A DNA stretch of 35,945 nucleotides from JBBDYQ01 sp035553855 (lineage in GTDB: Bacteria > Actinomycetota > Thermoleophilia > Solirubrobacterales > Thermoleophilaceae), in NCBI GenBank assembly GCA_035553855.1, contig DATMJO010000051.1, positions 1 to 35,945 of the forward strand. The letters run 5' to 3'. The position numbers and the translations under genes are program-made. The notes beneath the pieces were generated by a model. The model was not told the origin of the DNA, did not search any database, and saw only the letters and a list, made by a program, of their open reading frames with translations. Shown here piece after piece: positions 8,373 through 15,142 of this stretch (position 1 is its first letter; every line of letters begins with the position of its first letter).

Positions 8373-9167
8373 ATGCCGGAACATGTGGTCCAGGGCGTTC
8401 GAATCCACTACGAGGAGAGCGGTGAGGGAGCGCCGATCGTGTGCGTCCACGGCGCCGGCGGGACCGCGCTTGCATGGTCCGACGCGGTCGCCAGGCTCGC
8501 GTCGCTGGGGCGGGTGATCGCATACGACCGGCGAGGCTGTTCGCGGAGCGGGCGGCCCCAGCCGTATGAGCGCACCAGCGTCGCCGAGCACGGCGACGAC
8601 GCCGCGGCGCTCATCGACCTTCTGGACGCGGCGCCCGCCATCGTGGTCGGCCGCAGCTACGGCGGGACGGTCGCGGTGGATCTGGCCCTGCGACATCCCG
8701 ATCGGGTCCGTGCGCTCGTGCTGCTCGAGCCCGATGCCCCGCGCGCACTCGCGCCCGCCGCGGCGGACTGGATCGACTCGCTCGTCGAGCGACTCCGCAG
8801 AGTCGCGGAGCGGGACGGCATCGAGGCGGTTGCCGAGGCCCTGGTCGCGGACGTGGCCGGTCCCGACGCGTGGGCCTCCTTCCCCCCCGAGGTGGCGCGG
8901 GCCATGGCGGGCAACGGCCCGGCGCTGCTCGCCGAGCTGGGGGGCGAGTGGTGGTTCGAGGCGGACGTGGCAGCGCTCGCCGGAATCGAGCAACCCGCGC
9001 TCGTCGTGACGGCCGGCGATTCGCCACCCGAGTTCCACCAGGCGCCCGAAGCGATCGCCAAAGCGCTCCCGAACGGACGCCTCCTGAGCGTTGCGGGCGG
9101 CCATCTGATCGACCCCGCGGGACCGGAGGTGGTCGCCTTCGTCACGGAGGTGCTGAAGGACACCTGA
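8373..9167 (+). CDS. Alpha/beta-hydrolase fold protein
   Basis: A 264-residue soluble enzyme of the alpha/beta-hydrolase superfamily. Visible elements are the oxyanion-hole segment CVHGAGG (residues 24-30), the nucleophile elbow G-R-S-Y-G with Ser95, a candidate acid Asp216 in VVTAGDSPPE, and the catalytic-type His244 in AGGHLIDPAG. The cap region (about 120-200) is helical and Ala-rich. The substrate cannot be told from sequence; close types include esterases, haloperoxidase-like and epoxide-hydrolase-like enzymes. The ATG at 8373 is preferred because GGAGG lies at 8362-8366; a GTG at 8307 in the same frame would add 22 residues with no conserved content. It stands alone between the nuo operon and a convergent gene. 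Confidence 0.88.
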   Translation: MPEHVVQGVRIHYEESGEGAPIVCVHGAGGTALAWSDAVARLASLGRVIAYDRRGCSRSGRPQPYERTSVAEHGDDAAALIDLLDAAPAIVVGRSYGGTVAVDLALRHPDRVRALVLLEPDAPRALAPAAADWIDSLVERLRRVAERDGIEAVAEALVADVAGPDAWASFPPEVARAMAGNGPALLAELGGEWWFEADVAALAGIEQPALVVTAGDSPPEFHQAPEAIAKALPNGRLLSVAGGHLIDPAGPEVVAFVTEVLKDT

Positions 9168-9211
9168 GCGTCAAGCGCGACCCCGTCCCTCGCCTGCGTC
9201 ACCCATCGAGG

Positions 9212-9243
9212 CCCTGGGGGACTCTCGGCGATCCCCGCCAGGG
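9212..9243. terminator. Candidate bidirectional terminator between convergent genes
   Basis: CCCTG-GGGGA (9212-9221) pairs with TCCCC-gc-CAGGG (9232-9243) with a two-base bulge and a 10-base loop. It lies in the 93-bp gap between the hydrolase stop and the stop of the - strand gene, where a shared terminator is expected. There is no T-run. Confidence 0.45.
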
Positions 9244-9260
9244 GGCCCGGTCGCCCGTGA

Positions 9261-9752
9261 CTAGCCCTCGACGAACGCGCCGGGCGCCGCGAGGCGGAGC
9301 TGCGCCTCGAGCTCCTCGCGCTGGCGCTCGGCCTGCTCGGCGAGCGCGGCGAAGTCGAAGTCGACCAGCTCGGGCAGCTCCGACGCCACCGTCGCGAGGT
9401 TGCGCCAGAGCTGGAGCTTGCCGGTGACGCCGATCAAAAGCGCCTCCAGCTCGATGACCCGGCTGAGCGGCGAGTAGGACAGGAGCCGCCCGTTCGGCTT
9501 GAAGCGCCCGAGGCGCTCCGCAATCGTGGCGCCCGCGACCTTCAGGTGGTCCTTGCCGGCGCCGAGCGCCTTCATGACCTCCGTGAGCGTCCCGTGTTCC
9601 TCCTCGATCTCGCGCGCGATGCGGGCGAGCACCTCGCCGAGCGGCGTCCCGTCGTTGGAGCCCTGGGCGCGGCGGGCGAGCGCGCGGCCCGCCGTCGCCC
9701 CGGCGAGGTGGTCGTTCAGGTAGGTCGCGAGCAGCCCGCGGTCGATGGTCAT
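9261..9752 (-). CDS. Small all-helical protein of unknown function
   Basis: A 163-residue protein beginning MTIDRGLLATYLNDHLAGA. It is predicted mostly helical, with an LNDHLAGATAGRALARRAQG helix, an acidic EIEEEHGTLTEVMKALG helix carrying E/H residues spaced as in ferritin-like bundles, and a long charged C-terminal helix (AEQAERQREELEAQL). I do not recognise a named family; a ferritin-like or four-helix-bundle fold is inference from helix pattern only. The ATG at 9752 is preferred over an in-frame GTG at 9761 because a TACCGT -10 element ends 7 bases before it, matching the leaderless pattern of the window. No membrane segment or signal peptide is seen. Confidence 0.75.
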   Translation of the reverse strand: MTIDRGLLATYLNDHLAGATAGRALARRAQGSNDGTPLGEVLARIAREIEEEHGTLTEVMKALGAGKDHLKVAGATIAERLGRFKPNGRLLSYSPLSRVIELEALLIGVTGKLQLWRNLATVASELPELVDFDFAALAEQAERQREELEAQLRLAAPGAFVEG

Positions 9753-9759
9753 GGCGGAC

Positions 9760-9765
9760 ACGGTA
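9760..9765 (-). promoter_or_regulatory. -10 element TACCGT, leaderless-type, for the helical protein gene
   Basis: On the - strand TACCGT is followed by 7 bases and then the ATG at 9752, so transcription would start at or next to the start codon. This also disfavours the GTG at 9761, which would overlap the element. Confidence 0.5.
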
Positions 9766-9838
9766 CCCGTGGAGCGAGAACGGGCACCTCCACATCCGGC
9801 CCGTCTACCGGGCGGCGGCGGGACGGGTGCGCCGGGCC

Positions 9839-11404
9839 CTACTCGACGACGAGGCCGTGGCGCATCGTGTTCTCCGAGACGACGCGTGGCTCCACGAACT
9901 GCAGCAGGTAGTCGGGCCCGCCGGCCTTCGAGCCGACGCCGGAGAGCCGGTTGCCGCCGAAGGGCTGGCGCCCGACGACGGCGCCGGTGATGTGGCGGTT
10001 CACGTACAGGTTGCCGACGGGGAGGCGATCGACGGCGCGGCGGATCGCCTCCGGGCTACGCGAGAAGAGGCCCGCGGTGAGCGCGACGGGGGCCGCCTCC
10101 ACGGCGTCGAGCGCAGCGTCCAGTGAGGCGACGCGCTCCAGCGTGAGCAGCGGGCCGAAGATCTCGTCGGCGATGACGGCCGAGTCCGGCGGCAGGTCGG
10201 TGGCCAGCACGGGCGGCGCGTACCAGCCGCCGCCCGGGCCCTCGCCGCCGCGGGCGGCGATCCGCCCCTCGCGCCCCGCCGTGGCCGTGTAGCGGAGCAC
10301 ACGGTCGCGGGCCTCCTCCTCGATCACGGGCGGGACCTGGGTGGCGAAGGACTCCGGGGGCCCCACCTCGAGCGCCTCGACGGCGCCGGCCAGGCGCCCG
10401 GCGAGCGTCCCGGCGACGCGCTCGTGGCAGAGGACCCGCGCCGCCGCCGAGCACTTCTGGCCGGCGTAGCCGAAGGCGGAATGCACGATCGCGGGCACGG
10501 CGTCGTCGAGGTCGGCGTCGGCGTCCACGATCGCGCAGTTCTTGCCGCCCATCTCGGCGACGACGCGCTTCACATGCGCCTGGCCCGGTGCGGGCTCGGC
10601 CGCCGCCCGCACGATCTCGAGCCCCACGGCCTGGGAGCCGGTGAACGCGATCACATGCACGCCCGGATGGCGGACGAGCGCCGCCCCCACCTCGCCGAAC
10701 CCGGGTACGAGCGCGAGCGCCTCGGCCGGCACGCCCGCCTCGTGGAGCGCGCGAACGAGCACGAGCGCCGAGCCGGGCGACTGCTCGGCCGGCTTCAGCA
10801 CGGCCGCGTTGCCGGTGACGAGCGCGGCGGCGGTCATGCCGAGCGGGATCGCCAGCGGGAAGTTCCACGGCGAGATCACGGCGGCCACCCCGCGCGGGAC
10901 GTAGCGCATCGTGTTGCGCTCGCCCGGAAGCTGGATCAGCTCCGGTCCAGCGTCGAGGGCGACGGCCGCGCGGGCGTAGTACTCGAGGAAGTCGATCGCC
11001 TCGCACACGTCCGCGTCCGCCTCGGGCCAGGGCTTCCCGCACTCGCGCACCTGGAGGGCCGCGAGCTCGGCGCGGCGCGAGCGGAGGATCGCGGCCGCGC
11101 GCCGCATCGTCTCGGCGCGCTCGGCGACCGGCCGGGCCGCCCACGCGGGTCCGGCCGCCGCGGCGGCGCGCACGGCTTCGTCGACGTCGGTCTCCGAGGC
11201 GCGCCGCGCCCGCGCGACGACGCGCTCGGGGGCGGCCGGGGCGGTGGAGGTGAACTCCTCGCCGCCCCCCTCCTCGCCGGCCACGAGCACCGGCACCGCG
11301 AGCGGCAGGCGCGCGTCGAGTTCCGCCAGGGCGTCCGTCAGGAGCGCCCGCGCGGGCGCTCGGCGGAGCTCGAGTACCGGCTCGTTGGCGAAGGGCTCGC
11401 TCAC
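9839..11404 (-). CDS. pruA: L-glutamate gamma-semialdehyde (P5C) dehydrogenase
   Basis: A 521-residue aldehyde dehydrogenase superfamily enzyme that oxidises L-glutamate gamma-semialdehyde to glutamate with NAD+, the second step of proline catabolism. Visible motifs are SPWNFPLAIPLGM (nucleotide-binding region), the FTGSQAVG turn, the general-base Glu284 in AEMGGKN, the catalytic Cys318 in GYAGQKCSAAAR, and the C-terminal PFGGNRLSGVGSKAGG motif typical of P5C dehydrogenases. The GTG start at 11404 overlaps the stop of the upstream proline dehydrogenase gene (GTGA), so the two are almost certainly co-translated. In many bacteria the two activities are fused as PutA; here they are separate adjacent genes. 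Confidence 0.95.
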   Translation of the reverse strand: MSEPFANEPVLELRRAPARALLTDALAELDARLPLAVPVLVAGEEGGGEEFTSTAPAAPERVVARARRASETDVDEAVRAAAAAGPAWAARPVAERAETMRRAAAILRSRRAELAALQVRECGKPWPEADADVCEAIDFLEYYARAAVALDAGPELIQLPGERNTMRYVPRGVAAVISPWNFPLAIPLGMTAAALVTGNAAVLKPAEQSPGSALVLVRALHEAGVPAEALALVPGFGEVGAALVRHPGVHVIAFTGSQAVGLEIVRAAAEPAPGQAHVKRVVAEMGGKNCAIVDADADLDDAVPAIVHSAFGYAGQKCSAAARVLCHERVAGTLAGRLAGAVEALEVGPPESFATQVPPVIEEEARDRVLRYTATAGREGRIAARGGEGPGGGWYAPPVLATDLPPDSAVIADEIFGPLLTLERVASLDAALDAVEAAPVALTAGLFSRSPEAIRRAVDRLPVGNLYVNRHITGAVVGRQPFGGNRLSGVGSKAGGPDYLLQFVEPRVVSENTMRHGLVVE

Positions 11405-12687
11405 GGGGCCCGCAGCAGCTCCTCCACCGGGACGCCCTCGGCCTGCGCGGCGAGGAACGACTCGTTCGAGGTGTTCTCGAGCAGGCGCCGCACGAGGTAG
11501 GCCATGCCCGCCACGAGATCCCCGACCGGACAGTACATCCGCACCGTGTGGCCGCCCGCCGCGAGCGCGGCGGCCAGGTCGTCGCCGAGGCCGCGCAGGA
11601 CCTGGAGCTCCACGTCGCCGCTGCCCGCGTGGGCGATCGCGTGGGCCACCGAGCGCAGGTTGTGCGAGGCCACGGCCACCTGCACCCGCGGGCGGGCGTC
11701 GAGCAGCCGCCGCGTGAGCGTCTCGAAGTTGCGGTCGCATTCCGCCTTGTCCTCGAACACGGGCGGGCTCCAGCCGTGCTGGCGCGCCTCCACCACTTCG
11801 TGGTCCCAGTAGGCGCCCTTCACGAGCCGGACGACGAACGGCGCCCGCCGGGGGGAGCGCTCGAGCCAGGCGAGGATCGTGTCGAGCTCGGCGGGGGAGT
11901 CGCGCAGGTAGGCCTGCAGCACGAGCCCCGCCGAGGGCCCCTCGCGCAGACCCTCCTCGTCGAGCAGGTCGAAGACGAGCGCGAGCGTCGCCTCGCGGGT
12001 GTCGAGCGACTCCATGTCGATGTGGAGGTGGGCACCCGCGTCGCGCGCCCGCTCGAGCAGCGGCCGCAGCCTGCGCGCCGCGTCGGCCGCGCCCACCTCG
12101 GGCGCCTCGGGCCGCATGCGCGGCGTGAGCGCGGAGACCTTCACCGACAGGTTCGCCGCGGGCAGGGAGTGGCGTTGCGAGGCCTCGGCGAGCACGTCGA
12201 GGGCCTCGGCGCAGCGCTCCGCGTAGCGGTCGGCTTCGGCGTCCGTGACCGTGGCCTCGCCGAGCAGGTCCACCGAGGCCGAGATGCCCCGCCGCCAGAG
12301 CTCGCGCAGGGCCGGGACCGCGTCCTTCGGCGTGGCGCCCACGATGAAGCGGTGGGCCATGTGTCGCACCCCCGCCGCCGCCGCGGCCCCGAGGGCGGCG
12401 CGCCCGGCGCGGCTCTCCGCCATCCGCATCGCCGCCTGGAGCGGCGGCGGCCGCTCGGGCACCTCCTCCAGGAAGCCCGCGAGATGACGTGCAAGGTCGT
12501 CCAGCGAGGCGCACGCGGGCGTCACGTCCACGAGGCGGAAGAGCGCCGCCCGGAGCTCACGGTCCTGCGTCGCCAGGTGCATCGCGCGCTCGTCGAGTGC
12601 CTTGAGCGGGTGCCGCGCGCGGGAGGGATGCGCCGCGTCGAGCGCGCGACCGATGTCGAGGATGGCGCTCTCTGCGTCGGCGGGCAT
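11401..12687 (-). CDS. Proline dehydrogenase (FAD-dependent, monofunctional)
   Basis: A 428-residue protein with the PutA-type proline dehydrogenase barrel. Motifs seen are NLSVKVSALTPRM, HIDMESLDTREATLALVFDLL, VVRLVKGAYWDHEVV (flavin/substrate region), VAVASHNLRSV and the C-terminal RMYCPVGDLVAGMAYLVRRL followed by LENTSNESFL, containing the paired arginines that bind the proline carboxylate. It oxidises proline to delta-1-pyrroline-5-carboxylate, passing electrons to quinone. The ~110-residue N-terminal helical part is retained. The ATG at 12687 gives MPADAES. Only 12 bases separate this start from the divergent oxidoreductase start at 12700. Such stand-alone genes are called putB or prodh in other organisms. 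Confidence 0.94.
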   Translation of the reverse strand: MPADAESAILDIGRALDAAHPSRARHPLKALDERAMHLATQDRELRAALFRLVDVTPACASLDDLARHLAGFLEEVPERPPPLQAAMRMAESRAGRAALGAAAAAGVRHMAHRFIVGATPKDAVPALRELWRRGISASVDLLGEATVTDAEADRYAERCAEALDVLAEASQRHSLPAANLSVKVSALTPRMRPEAPEVGAADAARRLRPLLERARDAGAHLHIDMESLDTREATLALVFDLLDEEGLREGPSAGLVLQAYLRDSPAELDTILAWLERSPRRAPFVVRLVKGAYWDHEVVEARQHGWSPPVFEDKAECDRNFETLTRRLLDARPRVQVAVASHNLRSVAHAIAHAGSGDVELQVLRGLGDDLAAALAAGGHTVRMYCPVGDLVAGMAYLVRRLLENTSNESFLAAQAEGVPVEELLRAP

Positions 12688-12693
12688 TACGCT
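12688..12693 (+). promoter_or_regulatory. -10 element TACGCT, leaderless-type, for the molybdopterin oxidoreductase
   Basis: TACGCT is followed by exactly 6 bases and the ATG at 12700. It lies immediately next to the divergent proline dehydrogenase start at 12687, so the -35 region must lie inside that coding sequence. No equally good element was found for the - strand gene. Confidence 0.5.
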
Positions 12694-12699
12694 GGGATC

Positions 12700-14697
12700 A
12701 TGGCGCAGATCGTCCGTGCCGCCTGCCCGCACGACTGCCCGGACACGTGCGCGATGCTCGTGACCGTCGAGGACGGCCGCGCGACGAAGGTCGAGGGCGA
12801 TCCGGAGCATCCGGTCACCGCCGGCTTCCTCTGCGGCAAGGTCTCGAACTACCTCGACCGCGTGTACGCCGAGGACCGGCTGCTCCACCCGCTCGTGCGC
12901 GAGGGCGAAGTGCTCCGCCGCGCCTCCTGGGACGAGGCGCTCGACCGGGCCGCCGCCGGGATCACGAGCGCGATCGCAGAGCACGGGCCCGAGTCGCTCC
13001 TTCCCTACAGCTACGCCGGCACGATGGGCTTCCTTCAGCGCGACTCGATGGGCGAGCGCCTGATGAACGCGCTCGGATCGAGCCGCCTCGAGCGGACGAT
13101 CTGCGCGGACGCAGGGCTCGTGGGGACCCTCTCGACGCACGGCGTCTCGCCCGAGGTCGATCCCGAGGAGTGGCCGCACGCGCGCTACGTGCTCGCCTGG
13201 GGCTGGAACCCGATGTCGACCGCCCCCCACCTGTGGCGGCTGGTCCTCGAGGCGCGCCGCAACGGAGCGAAGCTCGTCGTCGTCGATCCCTACCGCAGCC
13301 GCACGGCGCGGGTGGCCGACGAGCATGTGCGCCCGGCGCCCGGAAGCGACGGCGCGCTGGCGCTCGGGATGATGCGGGCGATCGTCGACGCCGGCCTCCA
13401 GGACGAAGGGTGGTGCCGGGAGCACGCGTCGGGCTACGACGAGCTACTCGCCCTGCTCGAGTCGTTCCCGCTGGAGCGCGCGGCCGCGCTCACGGGCGTC
13501 CCGGCGGAGCGAATCGCCGAGCTCGGCCGTGACTTCGCCGGCACGAGGCCCGCGCTCCTGCGGCTGGGGGTGGGCGCTCAGCGCCACGCGGGCGCGATCG
13601 AGGCCTACCGCACGCTCGCCTGCCTTCCGGCTCTGACCGGAGCCTGGCGCGAGCGCGGCGGTGGCTGCTCCTACATCCCGTCGGCTACGGCAGGGGCGGT
13701 GGATTCCTCCGGCCTCCAGCGCCCGCAGCTCAGGGTGGGCGAAGCGCGCGCGATCAACATGTCGTGCCTCGGCGACGCCCTCACCGACCCGGCGCTCGAC
13801 CCTCCGGTCAAGGCGCTCGTCGTCTGGAACTCGAACCCGGCGCAGATCGCGCCCGACCAGGAGCGCGTCCTTCGCGGCCTGCGCAGGGACGATCTGTTCG
13901 TCGTCGTGCTCGAGCAGTTCATGACCGACACCGCCGCGCTCGCCGACGTGGTGCTGCCCGCGACGACCCAGCTCGAGCATCTGGATGCCCACTTCTCGTG
14001 GGGCCACCAGTACGTCACCTGGAACGAGCCTGCGATCGAGGCCCGCGGCGAGGCGAAGCCGAACACGGAGATCTTCCGCCTCCTGGCCGGGCGGCTCGGC
14101 CTGGCCGAGCACTTCGGCCAGAGCGACGAGGAGCTGCTGGCCGAGCTGTTCGCCGAGCGGCCCGGCGGAGTGTCGCTCGCCGAGCTGCGCGAGCGCGGCT
14201 GGGTGAAGGTCGACCACGGCCGCGGACCGGTGCCGCACGCCGACGGCGGCTTCGGCACGGCCGACGGGCGCGTGAACCTCGCCGCCGCCGCGTGGAGGCC
14301 GCCCGCCGAGGTCGCCGACGAGGCGCTCGCGGGGCGCTATCCGCTGGCGCTGCTGACCCCGAAGACCCACCTTTTCCTGAACTCCACCTTCCCGAACCAG
14401 GAGCGCCAGCACTCGGCGCAGCCCGAGCCGTTCGTCGTGCTGCATCCCGCCGACGCGGCCGCGCGCGGCATACAGAGCGGCTCGTTCGCGCGTGTCTTCA
14501 ACGACCGCGGCTCGTGCCGGCTGCGGGCGCGCGTGAGCGACGATGCCGCCCCCGGGGTAGCCGTGGCGCCGATGGGCTGGTGGAGTCGCGACCACGACGG
14601 CGGGGTAGGCGCGCAGGCGACGACGCCGCAGCTGCTGACGGAGATCGGGGCGGCGCCGACGTTCAACGACAACCGCGTGGAGGTCGAGCGCTCGTGA
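12700..14697 (+). CDS. Molybdopterin-dependent oxidoreductase with [4Fe-4S] cluster (DMSO reductase superfamily)
   Basis: A 665-residue catalytic subunit of the DMSO-reductase/formate-dehydrogenase superfamily. The N-terminus has the four-cysteine motif Cys9-x3-Cys13-x3-Cys17 (CPHDCPDTC) and Cys45 in FLCGK, expected to bind [4Fe-4S]. Molybdopterin-dinucleotide segments include LAWGWNPMSTAPHLWRLV, VVVDPYRSRTARVAD, ALVVWNSNPAQIAPD, VVLPATTQLEHLD and the C-terminal LLTPKTHLFLNSTFPNQ. The likely Mo-ligand region reads RTICADAG (Cys135-Ala-Asp137), but I cannot assign the ligand. There is no Tat signal and no adjacent membrane or electron-transfer subunit, so it is probably cytoplasmic. Substrate is unknown. 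It overlaps the following glutaredoxin-like gene by GTGA, and fdhD lies 4.5 kb downstream. Confidence 0.9.
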   Translation: MAQIVRAACPHDCPDTCAMLVTVEDGRATKVEGDPEHPVTAGFLCGKVSNYLDRVYAEDRLLHPLVREGEVLRRASWDEALDRAAAGITSAIAEHGPESLLPYSYAGTMGFLQRDSMGERLMNALGSSRLERTICADAGLVGTLSTHGVSPEVDPEEWPHARYVLAWGWNPMSTAPHLWRLVLEARRNGAKLVVVDPYRSRTARVADEHVRPAPGSDGALALGMMRAIVDAGLQDEGWCREHASGYDELLALLESFPLERAAALTGVPAERIAELGRDFAGTRPALLRLGVGAQRHAGAIEAYRTLACLPALTGAWRERGGGCSYIPSATAGAVDSSGLQRPQLRVGEARAINMSCLGDALTDPALDPPVKALVVWNSNPAQIAPDQERVLRGLRRDDLFVVVLEQFMTDTAALADVVLPATTQLEHLDAHFSWGHQYVTWNEPAIEARGEAKPNTEIFRLLAGRLGLAEHFGQSDEELLAELFAERPGGVSLAELRERGWVKVDHGRGPVPHADGGFGTADGRVNLAAAAWRPPAEVADEALAGRYPLALLTPKTHLFLNSTFPNQERQHSAQPEPFVVLHPADAAARGIQSGSFARVFNDRGSCRLRARVSDDAAPGVAVAPMGWWSRDHDGGVGAQATTPQLLTEIGAAPTFNDNRVEVERS

Positions 14698-14903
14698 TCA
14701 TGTACGTGAAGCCCGGATGCCCCTATTGCGACCAGGCGCGCGCCGGGCTCGCGGCGAAGGGCGTCGAGTGGGAGGAGCGCGACGCCACCGCGAACCCCGC
14801 GTGGAAGCGCGAGCTGATGGACCACTCGCGCGGGAGCGGGATGGTGCCGACGATGGTGGCGCCGGACGGCGGGATCACCGTCGGCTGGGAGGGCAAGGGC
14901 TGA
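14694..14903 (+). CDS. Glutaredoxin-like mini-protein (CPYC active site)
   Basis: A 69-residue thioredoxin-fold protein. It begins VIMYVKPGCPYCDQARAGL, with the classical glutaredoxin dithiol motif CPYC near residues 9-12, and has the cis-proline segment MVPTMVAPDGG typical of the glutathione/mycothiol-binding face. The GTG at 14694 overlaps the stop of the molybdopterin enzyme; an ATG two codons later (14700) is the alternative. It is short for the family (usually 75-90 residues) and ends soon after the DGGITVGWEGKG turn, so the last helix is missing or reduced. Tight coupling suggests that it serves the molybdoenzyme, for example as a thiol electron donor or cluster/cofactor maintenance factor; that is inference. 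Confidence 0.88.
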   Translation: MIMYVKPGCPYCDQARAGLAAKGVEWEERDATANPAWKRELMDHSRGSGMVPTMVAPDGGITVGWEGKG

Positions 14904-14915
14904 CGGGTCCACTGA

Positions 14916-14933
14916 GGCGGCCGGTCGGCCGCC
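14916..14933 (+). terminator. Candidate terminator hairpin after the oxidoreductase-glutaredoxin pair
   Basis: A perfect 7-bp stem, GGCGGCC / GGCCGCC, with loop GGTC begins 12 bases after the glutaredoxin stop. It directly abuts the tandem repeat array. No T-run follows. Confidence 0.5.
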
Positions 14934-15107
14934 AACCCTCAACCACCCTCAAGGGGGTCTGACCCCTCGCAACCCTCAACCACCCTCAAGGGGGTCTGAC
15001 CCCTCGCAACCCTCAACCACCCTCAACGGGGTCTGACCCCTCGCAACCCTCAACCACCCTCAAGGGGGTCTGACCCCTCGGTGCGCCCAAGGGGGTCTGA
15101 CCCCTCG
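14933..15107. repeat. 37-bp tandem repeat array, 4 full units plus a 27-bp partial unit, each with the palindrome GGGGTCTGACCCC
   Basis: Units lie at 14933-14969, 14970-15006, 15007-15043 and 15044-15080, then a diverged partial unit at 15081-15107. Each full unit has two ACCCTCAA-type blocks followed by the core. The only change among full units is one G to C in unit 3 just outside the core (AACGGGG instead of AAGGGGG), so the 13-base palindrome is intact in all five copies. The array fills most of the 239-bp gap between the glutaredoxin gene and thyX. Its units are contiguous with no spacers, so it is not CRISPR. REP-type elements or a multi-site operator are possible; see findings. Confidence 0.95.
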
Positions 15108-15125
15108 GTGCGCCGCGCCGCTCGC

Positions 15126-15131
15126 TAGCCT
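15126..15131 (+). promoter_or_regulatory. Candidate -10 element TAGCCT for thyX
   Basis: TAGCCT lies 11 bases before the ATG at 15143, giving a 5' leader of only a few bases. It sits 18 bases after the repeat array, so the last repeat would overlap the -35 region. Confidence 0.4.
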
Positions 15132-15142
15132 CCCACGCCCGC

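Noticed and set aside
11548..14697. A 1049-codon frame spanning the proline dehydrogenase locus and the molybdopterin enzyme
   Set aside because: Only the part from 12700 has family motifs; the upstream part is the antisense shadow of proline dehydrogenase.
14933..15107. Possible CRISPR array
   Set aside because: Units are contiguous with no variable spacers and no cas gene is in the window; each unit contains a palindrome but the array is a simple tandem repeat.
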